29,779 bases of DNA from an uncultured Muribaculaceae bacterium. GTDB lineage: Bacteria > Bacteroidota > Bacteroidia > Bacteroidales > Muribaculaceae. A program made the position numbers and the translations under genes. This document shows positions 8,360-15,920 of the stretch, piece by piece. The notes below the pieces were generated by a model. The model made no database searches. It had not been told where the DNA came from and saw only the letters and a program-made list of their open reading frames with translations. Positions within the stretch are counted from its first letter, which is position 1; each line of letters begins with the position of its first letter. The stretch is taken from assembly GCA_910578035.1 (NCBI GenBank), contig CAJTOB010000038.1, positions 1-29,779 on the forward strand, given 5' to 3'.

Positions 8360-9802
8360 ATGGGAGGTTTCTTTGGCTCAATATCCAAAAAGCCATGTGT
8401 CGATGATATTTTCTACGGCACTGATTATCACTCGCATCTTGGCACAAAGCGTGCTGGTATCGTAACCTATGATGCAGACAAGGGTTTCAATCGTGTAATC
8501 CACAGTATCGAGCGCGATTATTTCCGTTCGAAGTTTGAAGACGAGCTCGATCGCTTTGTCGGCAATCAAGGCCTCGGGGTCATAAGCGATACGGATCCGC
8601 AGCCGATAATAGTCAATTCTCACCTGGGGCGATATGCCGTGGTGACAGTGGCTAAAATAAATAATCTTCGCGATATTGCAGCCGAACTTCTTGCTCAGCG
8701 CATGCATTTCAGCGAACTCTCGGCAAACAATATAAATCAGACCGAACTGGTGGCTCTGCTAATCAATATGGGAGAGTCGTTTGTGGAGGGCATTAACCTT
8801 GTATATAAGAAAATCAAGGGGTCGTGCTCCATGCTCATTCTGACAGAAGACGGTATTATCGCCGCACGCGACTACCTCGGGCGCACACCTATAGCTATCG
8901 GCAAAAAAGAGTGTGCCTATGCGGCCGCAAGCGAGACTTCGGCTTTCCCGAATCTTGATTATGAAAAGGTATATGATTTGGGCCCCGGTGAAATCGTGAA
9001 ACTTAAAGCAGATTGCATGGAAGTGCTTCAGAAGCCGGCGCCCCGCGAGCAGATTTGCTCTTTCCTGTGGGTTTATTACGGATTCCCTGCAAGCGATTTC
9101 GACGGAATCAATGTCGAAGATATGCGCGAGGCAGGCGGTCGGATAATGGGCGCTGAAGATGCCGTAGAGGCCGATTGTGTGTGTGGCATTCCCGATTCCG
9201 GTGTGGGTCATGCTCTCGGTTATGCCGAAGGCAAAGGCGTGCCTTATCGCCGTGCTGTGCTGAAATACACTCCGACCTGGCCACGCAGTTTTACTCCCGG
9301 ACAGCAGTCGCGCCGCGATCTTGTTGCCAGAATGAAACTGATTCCCAACCGTGCCATACTCGAGGGCAATAGCATTGTCTTCTGCGACGATTCGATTGTG
9401 CGCGGCACACAGCTCCGCGACAATGTGCGCACATTCTTCGACTGTGGCGCCCGCGAAGTGCATGCCCGTATATCGTGTCCGCCTCTGGTTTACGGCTGTC
9501 CGTTTGTTGGCTATACATCGTCCAAGAGCGACCTCGAGCTGATAACACGTCGCATTATCCAGGATTTTGAAGGCAATCCCGACGCAAAGCTCGAACAGTA
9601 TGCCACTTACGGAACTCCGGAGTACAAAAGCATGGTGGCCGAGATTGCACGGCAGCTCGGGCTTACGACGCTCGAATTCAGCAAGATGGAGACGATGATA
9701 AAAGCCATAGGTCTGCCGAAATGCAGGGTCTGCACCCACTGTTTCGACGGTTCCAGCTGCCACCCCGACGAAGTCTACGCCGAAGACCACAATATTAATT
9801 AA
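8360..9802 (+). CDS. Amidophosphoribosyltransferase-family protein (PurF-like) lacking the glutaminase cysteine
   Basis: A 480-residue protein with the PurF layout: N-terminal Ntn glutaminase domain (about 1-235) and type I phosphoribosyltransferase domain (about 250-450). In PurF the first mature residue is a Cys nucleophile (MCGIFG); here the protein begins MGGFFG, so glutamine hydrolysis by that residue is impossible. The PRPP loop is intact (IVFCDDSIVRGT, 339-350), as is a PDSG segment at 278-281. Cysteines at 233, 380, 458 and 461 align by context with the four iron-sulfur ligands of Bacillus-type PurF. I recall similar Gly-containing PurF paralogues in Bacteroides. It may transfer ammonia or another amine to PRPP, or act as a paralogue of unknown substrate; a true purF elsewhere in the genome is likely. 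It has its own strong promoter and precedes valS. Confidence 0.85.
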   Translation: MGGFFGSISKKPCVDDIFYGTDYHSHLGTKRAGIVTYDADKGFNRVIHSIERDYFRSKFEDELDRFVGNQGLGVISDTDPQPIIVNSHLGRYAVVTVAKINNLRDIAAELLAQRMHFSELSANNINQTELVALLINMGESFVEGINLVYKKIKGSCSMLILTEDGIIAARDYLGRTPIAIGKKECAYAAASETSAFPNLDYEKVYDLGPGEIVKLKADCMEVLQKPAPREQICSFLWVYYGFPASDFDGINVEDMREAGGRIMGAEDAVEADCVCGIPDSGVGHALGYAEGKGVPYRRAVLKYTPTWPRSFTPGQQSRRDLVARMKLIPNRAILEGNSIVFCDDSIVRGTQLRDNVRTFFDCGAREVHARISCPPLVYGCPFVGYTSSKSDLELITRRIIQDFEGNPDAKLEQYATYGTPEYKSMVAEIARQLGLTTLEFSKMETMIKAIGLPKCRVCTHCFDGSSCHPDEVYAEDHNIN

Positions 9803-9861
9803 TAATTAAGAGATTAATAATTAAGAATTTTGTCGAGTAATTAGGTGTTCTTAATTATTAA
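9796..9861. repeat. AT-rich direct and inverted repeat between the PurF-like gene and valS
   Basis: ATTAATAATTAAG occurs at 9798-9810 and 9813-9825, 15 bases apart. TTAATAATTAAGAA (9814-9827) is perfectly inverted at 9848-9861. The first copy covers the PurF-like stop codon. The pure A/T stem has no following T tract and is a weak terminator at best. Such AT repeats are common between genes in this group. Confidence 0.6.
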
Positions 9862-9878
9862 TTATAAATTTAAAAACG

Positions 9879-12566
9879 ATGAACGAGATACCTCAGAAAT
9901 ACAATCCGGCCGATGTAGAAGACAAATGGTATGCCTACTGGCTGGAAAACGATATGTTCAGTTCGAAGCCCGATCCCGAACGTGAGCCCTATACCATAGT
10001 GATTCCGCCGCCTAATGTGACCGGTGTGCTCCATATGGGCCATATGCTCAACAATACAATCCAGGATATACTTGTGCGTCGTGCGCGCATGCAGGGCAAG
10101 AACGCCCTTTGGGTTCCCGGAACCGACCATGCCTCTATTTCGACCGAGACCAAGGTTATTGCCAAGCTTGCGTCCGAGGGTATCAAAAAAACAGACCTTA
10201 CACGCGAGGAATTTCTCAAGCACGCGTGGGAGTGGACTGAAAAGCACGGAGGCATTATCCTCCAGCAGCTCCGCAAACTCGGTGCTTCGTGCGACTGGGA
10301 TCGCACCGCTTTTACTATGGACGAAAGCCGAAGCGAGAGTGTGCTCAAAGTGTTTGTAGACCTATATGACAAGGGGTTGATATATCGCGACTTGCGTATG
10401 GTAAACTGGGACCCCCAGAACCGTACGGCCATAAGCGATGATGAGGTCTTCTTCGTTCAGGAGCAGAGTAAACTTTATTATCTGCGCTATTATCTTGCAG
10501 AAGAGCCCGCAACTTTTGAGGCGCCGGAAGGCTCTGTAGTACATACAGATGCAGACGGCCGTCATTACGCTCTTGTTGCGACAACACGCCCTGAGACCAT
10601 TATGGGTGATACCGCGATGTGTATCAATCCCAAGGACCCCAAGAATGCATGGCTCAAGGGTCGTAAGGTAGTCGTACCTCTGGTTGGCCGCGTGATTCCT
10701 GTGATTGAAGACCGTTATGTGGATATAGAATTCGGCACGGGCTGTCTGAAGGTAACTCCGGCTCACGATAAGAACGACTACATGCTCGGCAAGACTCACA
10801 AGCTCGAGACCATCGATATCTTCAATGAAGATGCTACGGTTTCGGAGGCTGCCGGAATGTATGTCGGCATGGACCGCTTTGCCGTCCGTGAACAGATTGC
10901 AAAGGACCTTGCCGAGGCCGGTCTTCTCGAAAAGGTTGAGGATTATGTCAACAACATCGGTCTGTCTGAGCGCACGAAGGTTCCCGTAGAGCCCCGCTTG
11001 TCTCTGCAGTGGTTCGTGAAAATGAAGCACTTCGCAGAGGAGAGCCTTGCCCCCGTGATGGACGATATAATCCGTTTTGTTCCCGAAAAATACAAGACTA
11101 CATATCGCCTGTGGCTCGAAAATATCCAGGACTGGTGTATCAGCCGTCAGCTCTGGTGGGGCCACCGCATACCTGCATACTTCTATGACGACGGGTCCGA
11201 CGAGGAGCGCTACGTAGTGGCGCTTTCGCCCGAGGAAGCTCTCGAGAAAGCTCGTCAGCAGAGCGGACTCGATCTCAAGGCCGAAGATCTTCATCAGGAC
11301 CCCGACGCGCTTGATACCTGGTTCTCGTCGTGGCTGTGGCCGATAACTCTGTTCGACGGCATCAATAACCCCGGCAACGAGGAAATCAACTATTATTACC
11401 CGACCGCAACTCTTGTGACCGGCCCCGATATTATCTTCTTCTGGGTGGCTCGCATGATTATGGCCGGTTACGAGTATATCGGCAAGCAACCGTTCAACAA
11501 TGTATATTTCACCGGTATCGTGCGCGACTCGCTCGGCCGCAAGATGTCGAAGATGCTGGGCAACTCGCCCGACCCCCTCGAACTTATCGCCAACTTCGGT
11601 GCCGACGGTGTGCGTATGGGTCTGATGCTTGCAGCGCCAGCCGGTAACGATATAATGTATGATGACAAACTCGTAGAGCAGGGCCGTAATTTCTGCAACA
11701 AGATATGGAATGCCTATCGTCTTGTTCAGGGCTGGAGTTTCGAGATTGGCGCAGAGCAGCCCGAAGTCTGCAAGGTTGCCGACGCCTGGTTTAAATCCAA
11801 ACTCGACAGCACTCTTGCCGAGGTTGAGGATTTGTTTGGCAAATTCCGCCTCAGCGAGGCTCTCATGGCAGTCTACAAGCTCTTCCGCGATGATTTCTCA
11901 TCGACATATCTTGAAATGATTAAGCCTGAGTACGGAAAACCGGTCGATAACGCCACATACCGCAGCGCGGTCGGATTTTTCGACGCTCTTCTTCGCATGC
12001 TTCATCCTTTCATGCCGTTTATCACCGAAGAGATATGGCAGGAGCTGGAACTCCGCGCACCCGGTGCTTCCATCATGTATGCCGAGATGCCTAAGGCAGG
12101 CGCTGCCGATGCGGCACTTCTGGCTGAAGTCGACTACGCGCTTGAGATAGTAAACGGTGTCCGCGGAGTTCGTGCCCGCAAAAATATACCGTCGAAGGAA
12201 GCTGTCCGTCTATTGGTTCAGGGCTCTCTGTCTGAAGCTGTGAAGGCTATTGTAGGCAAGCTCGCCAATGTTGGCGAAATCGTTGAGAATGCTCCTAAAG
12301 ACCCGGCTGCATCGGCATTTATGGTCGGAACGACCGAATTTGCCATTCCTCAGAGTGAAAATATTGATGTGGAAGCCGAAAAAGCCCGTATCAATAAGGA
12401 CATCGATTATCTCGAAGGATTCAAGGCGTCTGTCAATAAGAAACTGTCGAACGAGCGCTTCGTCTCCAACGCTCCCGAGGCAGTGGTTGCGGCCGAACGT
12501 AAGAAACTCGCCGACGCCGACGCCAAACTCGAGGTGCTTCGTGCTGCTCTGCAGGCTCTTTCCTGA
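9879..12566 (+). CDS. valS: Valyl-tRNA synthetase
   Basis: An 895-residue class I synthetase that charges tRNA-Val with valine and edits mischarged threonine. The HIGH motif is HMGH (residues 52-55, after PPPNVTG) and the KMSKS motif is KMSKM (555-559, in GRKMSKMLGNSPDPL), both typical of ValRS. The CP1 editing domain lies between (TTRPETIMGDTA, AHDKNDYMLG), followed by the anticodon-binding helices and a C-terminal coiled coil (about 830-895, ending in LEVLRAALQALS) that contacts tRNA. Length is normal. The ATG at 9879 gives the usual short N-terminus before KYNPADVEDKWYAYW. A strong terminator follows 31 bases after the stop. No T-box or other leader element was recognised. Confidence 0.97.
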   Translation: MNEIPQKYNPADVEDKWYAYWLENDMFSSKPDPEREPYTIVIPPPNVTGVLHMGHMLNNTIQDILVRRARMQGKNALWVPGTDHASISTETKVIAKLASEGIKKTDLTREEFLKHAWEWTEKHGGIILQQLRKLGASCDWDRTAFTMDESRSESVLKVFVDLYDKGLIYRDLRMVNWDPQNRTAISDDEVFFVQEQSKLYYLRYYLAEEPATFEAPEGSVVHTDADGRHYALVATTRPETIMGDTAMCINPKDPKNAWLKGRKVVVPLVGRVIPVIEDRYVDIEFGTGCLKVTPAHDKNDYMLGKTHKLETIDIFNEDATVSEAAGMYVGMDRFAVREQIAKDLAEAGLLEKVEDYVNNIGLSERTKVPVEPRLSLQWFVKMKHFAEESLAPVMDDIIRFVPEKYKTTYRLWLENIQDWCISRQLWWGHRIPAYFYDDGSDEERYVVALSPEEALEKARQQSGLDLKAEDLHQDPDALDTWFSSWLWPITLFDGINNPGNEEINYYYPTATLVTGPDIIFFWVARMIMAGYEYIGKQPFNNVYFTGIVRDSLGRKMSKMLGNSPDPLELIANFGADGVRMGLMLAAPAGNDIMYDDKLVEQGRNFCNKIWNAYRLVQGWSFEIGAEQPEVCKVADAWFKSKLDSTLAEVEDLFGKFRLSEALMAVYKLFRDDFSSTYLEMIKPEYGKPVDNATYRSAVGFFDALLRMLHPFMPFITEEIWQELELRAPGASIMYAEMPKAGAADAALLAEVDYALEIVNGVRGVRARKNIPSKEAVRLLVQGSLSEAVKAIVGKLANVGEIVENAPKDPAASAFMVGTTEFAIPQSENIDVEAEKARINKDIDYLEGFKASVNKKLSNERFVSNAPEAVVAAERKKLADADAKLEVLRAALQALS

Positions 12567-12597
12567 AAAGAGTGTAGATATAACAAGAATTTAAATT

Positions 12598-12642
12598 AAA
12601 AGGTATCAGCATTGCGGTTGGCAGTATGCTGATACCTTTTTT
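12598..12642 (+). terminator. Rho-independent terminator of valS
   Basis: A perfect 15-base-pair inverted repeat (12598-12612 with 12626-12640, 13-base loop) whose right arm runs into TTTTTT (12637-12642). It lies 31 bases after the valS stop and 22 bases before the yaaA start. Confidence 0.9.
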
Positions 12643-12664
12643 AACTCTTCTGAGACGTTCTTTT

Positions 12665-13447
12665 ATGCTTATACTGATAGCTGAGTCCAAGACCATGACA
12701 GCCTGCTCGGCTGCTGTGAAACACTCCGACTATAATGCTCACACACCTATATTTGAGGCGCGGGCCTATGACATTATGATGTCTCTTCGCGATTGTACAC
12801 CCGCCGAGTTGGCTGCATCTGTCAAAATTAGTCTTCCTTTGGCTACGCGCCTGCAGCACATGATATATGAGTTCCCTAACAAGGGTCTTGGAGGACGGGC
12901 GGTAAGTTCTTTTACAGGAGTGGTGTTCAGAGCTCTTGATTATGCGTCGTTAACAGATTCGGCCAGGAAAGATTTTTCTGAGCGAGTCAGGATAATTTCG
13001 TCGCTATATGGCTGTCTGCGCCCCGATGATATCATAAAACAGTATCGTTTTGATTTCAATACACGTCTGGCTCCCGGAAACTGCCCGTTCTCGTCCTATT
13101 GGCGAGATAGGGTGACCGACAGCCTTATCACAGATATAAAGCATCATGGTTTTACTGATGTCCTTGATCTGTTGCCGGCAGAAGCAGCCTGTTCCATAGA
13201 CTGGAAAAGAATCGGTGCTTTAGCCAATGTATGGAAAGCTAATTTTCGCGAGCTGCAGAGCGGCAACAGATATAAGACACCACATGCCAATAGGCTTAAG
13301 ACTCTTCGCGGTCTTTTACTTAGGCAGATAATCGTCGAAAATGCACTGAGTCCTAAAGCTCTTGTCGGTATGAGCTCAGACCATTACATCGTGGATAGTA
13401 TCGACGATTCAGGCAGAATCGTTATTTCGACTGTATCCGATATTTGA
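12665..13447 (+). CDS. yaaA: YaaA-family peroxide stress protein (UPF0246)
   Basis: A 260-residue YaaA/DUF328 protein. In E. coli, YaaA lowers free intracellular iron during hydrogen peroxide stress and binds DNA. Family features visible are the N-terminal MLILIAESKTM (compare MLILISPAKT), the central GRAVSSFTGVVFRALD and YASL segments, the ISSLYGCLRPDDIIKQYRFDF block, and SSYWRDRVT. The frame is open 13 codons further upstream (from 12626), but those codons run through the valS terminator stem and would add a hydrophobic stretch foreign to the family, so the ATG at 12665 is chosen. Proximity to the terminator suggests its promoter overlaps that hairpin or that it relies on read-through. It converges with the GH32 gene ending at 13472. 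Confidence 0.88.
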   Translation: MLILIAESKTMTACSAAVKHSDYNAHTPIFEARAYDIMMSLRDCTPAELAASVKISLPLATRLQHMIYEFPNKGLGGRAVSSFTGVVFRALDYASLTDSARKDFSERVRIISSLYGCLRPDDIIKQYRFDFNTRLAPGNCPFSSYWRDRVTDSLITDIKHHGFTDVLDLLPAEAACSIDWKRIGALANVWKANFRELQSGNRYKTPHANRLKTLRGLLLRQIIVENALSPKALVGMSSDHYIVDSIDDSGRIVISTVSDI

Positions 13448-13474
13448 CGGGCGATAATTTTTGTCGCCTTGTCA
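13445..13474. terminator. Short hairpin between convergent genes
   Basis: GGCGA at 13450-13454 pairs with TCGCC at 13464-13468, and TGAC (13445-13448) with GTCA (13471-13474), so both stop codons lie in the stem. No T tract follows on either strand, so a bidirectional terminator role is weak. Confidence 0.3.
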
Positions 13475-15844
13475 ACGCACGAATACTTTACGGTTTCCGA
13501 CGATATAGAAACCGGCCGGCAGCCCTTCTGTCGCGTTTTCGCGGGAAACTGATGTGCGGATTTTAACGCCGGAGAGATTATAGATGTCCACAGGGCCGTC
13601 TGAGTCCGCATTATCATTTCCGATGATGGATCCAATACCCGATGTGGAGTTTTCAGGGTTAAGAATCCATGCTTTAAGTTCTTTCACAGTGATTTCTGAT
13701 TCTGCAAACGCCTCAATGCCGTCAGCGTCCGCATCGGTGGGGAATACTCGTATGGATGTGGCCCATCGGTCGTTGACGAATATGTCGATTATGGAGTGGT
13801 CTATGAATAGATTAATCTTCAGGTCCTTTCCGACGGCAGGTCGCTCCGGGAGTGTGCATGAGTATATGCCGTCATAAATGCCTGCATCGTTCACCAGACG
13901 CGGCAATTGGGTGAAGTCGGCAATCAATTCGCCGCTTGTGGGGTTATAGATTATCTTTGCAGACCCATTGCTGTTCTTGAATATATTGAACCCGAAGGCA
14001 GAGGTGCCAACGGTAAATGTGGCCGAAATTTCAGCTTCACGACCGCATACGGGTGTCATATCGAGTGTGCCGTTCAGAGTAAAAGCAGACTTGGCATATA
14101 CTGTATTTGTTCTGAGGCCGGTCAGGCTTTCATAGGGCCGTTGAACAAGGGTGCCGTCCTCTCCCAGCGACCATTCACGAGGAAGGGAATAACAGTGTGC
14201 CCAACCAAGTTTCCAGTTTGATGTCGATGCCAGTTTGTCGGGTACGATTCCGAGAGCGATAGTTTTGCCTTCGTGCACATATACAGTCGGCGAGAGCATG
14301 CCGAAACCTTCGCGGGAGTTCATTTCGACGAGGCGTGGTTTAGATGAGTTGGCATCAGGCGCGAAGTGGCCGTCGGCATCGATAGTTCCGGTCCAGTAGA
14401 GAGTTCGTACACCCTGCAGAGTTCCCAGAGGTGTTGCGGTAAAAAGCCATTTTCCGTCCGGCATTCGGGTGATGTTCGGCATTTCCCAGAAAGTGCCGTC
14501 CTGTGCCGTGGAAGTTCCTGTAAAGAAGAGGCTTCCGTCGTTGCTCCAGTTTCCTGTGACTGAATTATATTTATGTAGCGTGGTTGTACCGATGCCTCCC
14601 TTTGAAGAACCGACGATAATGTAGGCATTGTCGCCGTTGCGGAAGAAATAGGGGTCTCTGAAATCATCGGATAGACCTGCCGGACGTCCGTTTATGATGG
14701 GGTTCCGACTCGATTTGGACCATATGTCGAGAGCGTCTGTTTCCGGCTCAGCCTGTGCTATTGTAGCTTTTGCATAGTCGACCGCAGTGTACAGAATGTT
14801 AGGCTTATTGCCTGTAATTGCTTCATCGGCAAAGATACAGCCGCTCCAGCACCCTTTGATGTCATAAGGGTTGCCGGGAGCTATAGCGATTCGTTCTTCG
14901 CGCCAGTTATACAGATTGTCGCTGGAAATATGGCCCCAGTGCAGTCGTGCCATATATGGTCCGTCGGCATTTTTTTGGAAGAAAAGATGGAATCGGCCGT
15001 CGGAGTGATACATGCCGTGACATTCGTTGGTCCAGCCTGCTGCCGGCATGCCGTGGAATCGTGGGCGCAGAAGGTCATCGGCGAAGCGCGAGGCCGGTAT
15101 GTCGAGGTCGGGGGTAGCGTCTGTATGCCATGTCTGTATTGTAGATGCAGAAATAGCTTCGTTCCATATGGAAATATCGTCTATGAGGCCGTTGAACGAC
15201 ATAAGTTCGAAGGGCCCGGACATGCGGCTTTCTGTACCTTGGCCCATATAGAAAGTCGATGGCGCAAGTGTCAGTGTTCCGTTTGCCCGGCTGGAGCCTA
15301 CTTCAACACCATTGTTATACAGTTTTACAAAACGGGAATCGCAGTCGATGACAGCGGTAAGATTGTTCCATTTGTATGTCGGCAGAGGGTTTTCCACATC
15401 TATGTTTACGGGCCAGCCTCCAACATATGTCCTGAACGAATAGCTGCCATCGAAACCGATATAGAACCCGAAGCCCGTTTTGTCGGTTGTATTAAGGCAA
15501 CTGATAATGGGCGTCTTTTCGGAGGTGTCTGTATCAATCTGGATGATAGGATAGCTGGGAGTCGCAACCCACATAGAGACCGTCAGTTGTTTGGCCCCGG
15601 GCGACAGAATATTTCCTAATGCAGCCTCGATATGCGATGTGTATCCGTCGAATCGCAGTGCGTTGCCGACAGCTCCGCTCACATTCTCAGGTGCGAAATT
15701 ACCCTCTACAGCAAATTTTGCACCGCTTATGCTCTCGGTGATGCTACCGCCGCGCGCTTCCATATCGAAGTGGGCTACGAGTTCTGCATTGGCGGCTGTG
15801 GCTGTCAATGCAGCGATAATGGCAGTTAATGTTTTATTTTTCAT
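13472..15844 (-). CDS. GH32 fructan hydrolase with N-terminal LamG-like domain and sorting-type C-terminal tail
   Basis: A 790-residue secreted glycoside hydrolase, likely cutting levan- or inulin-type fructans. A signal peptide (about 1-20, ANA cleavage) has no lipobox. Residues about 21-235 form a concanavalin/LamG-like domain (LRFDGYTSHIEA, LTVSMWV, NGLIDDISIWNEA). The GH32 five-blade propeller starts near 255 and is followed by the family's C-terminal beta sandwich. The block that is WMNDPNG in classical GH32 reads WTNECHG (271-277), so the nucleophile position is Glu274 rather than Asp. The RDP motif (Asp397) and acid/base Glu454 (WEMP) are present. The last residues (VDIYNLSGVKI, then LPAGFYIVGNRKVFVR) resemble a type A T9SS sorting domain. 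Last gene of the HTCS-distal operon, after a 76-base gap with a hairpin. Endo or exo mode cannot be decided by eye. Confidence 0.88.
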   Translation of the reverse strand: MKNKTLTAIIAALTATAANAELVAHFDMEARGGSITESISGAKFAVEGNFAPENVSGAVGNALRFDGYTSHIEAALGNILSPGAKQLTVSMWVATPSYPIIQIDTDTSEKTPIISCLNTTDKTGFGFYIGFDGSYSFRTYVGGWPVNIDVENPLPTYKWNNLTAVIDCDSRFVKLYNNGVEVGSSRANGTLTLAPSTFYMGQGTESRMSGPFELMSFNGLIDDISIWNEAISASTIQTWHTDATPDLDIPASRFADDLLRPRFHGMPAAGWTNECHGMYHSDGRFHLFFQKNADGPYMARLHWGHISSDNLYNWREERIAIAPGNPYDIKGCWSGCIFADEAITGNKPNILYTAVDYAKATIAQAEPETDALDIWSKSSRNPIINGRPAGLSDDFRDPYFFRNGDNAYIIVGSSKGGIGTTTLHKYNSVTGNWSNDGSLFFTGTSTAQDGTFWEMPNITRMPDGKWLFTATPLGTLQGVRTLYWTGTIDADGHFAPDANSSKPRLVEMNSREGFGMLSPTVYVHEGKTIALGIVPDKLASTSNWKLGWAHCYSLPREWSLGEDGTLVQRPYESLTGLRTNTVYAKSAFTLNGTLDMTPVCGREAEISATFTVGTSAFGFNIFKNSNGSAKIIYNPTSGELIADFTQLPRLVNDAGIYDGIYSCTLPERPAVGKDLKINLFIDHSIIDIFVNDRWATSIRVFPTDADADGIEAFAESEITVKELKAWILNPENSTSGIGSIIGNDNADSDGPVDIYNLSGVKIRTSVSRENATEGLPAGFYIVGNRKVFVR

Positions 15845-15860
15845 AGCTGATTAACCATGA

Positions 15861-15904
15861 ATTCCGGGCATCGGGTTTCTGAATGGAAACCCGGTGTCCG
15901 GAAT
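15861..15904 (-). promoter_or_regulatory. Long intercistronic hairpin between the DUF4960 and GH32 genes
   Basis: An 18-base-pair stem (15861-15878 with 15887-15904) with two GU-type positions and an eight-base loop, about 17 bases upstream of the GH32 ATG. No T tract follows on the minus strand, so it is not a canonical terminator; an mRNA processing or stability element, or attenuation of the last gene, is more likely. Confidence 0.6.
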
Positions 15905-15920
15905 ACTGTGTTTGAGATAT

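Noticed and set aside
8013..8465. 150-codon plus-strand reading frame covering the intergenic region and the start of the PurF-like gene
   Set aside because: It overlaps the PurF-like start in another frame, has no recognisable domain or start context, and runs through the inverted repeats.
8759..9790. 343-codon frame antisense to the PurF-like gene
   Set aside because: The opposite strand encodes a clear enzyme; the composition is that of an antisense shadow and no domain is seen.
10362..11489. 375-codon frame antisense to valS
   Set aside because: It is entirely inside valS, in which all motifs are intact; no family resemblance.
12626..12664. Upstream start codon for yaaA
   Set aside because: It would place the coding sequence on the valS terminator stem and add residues that the family lacks.
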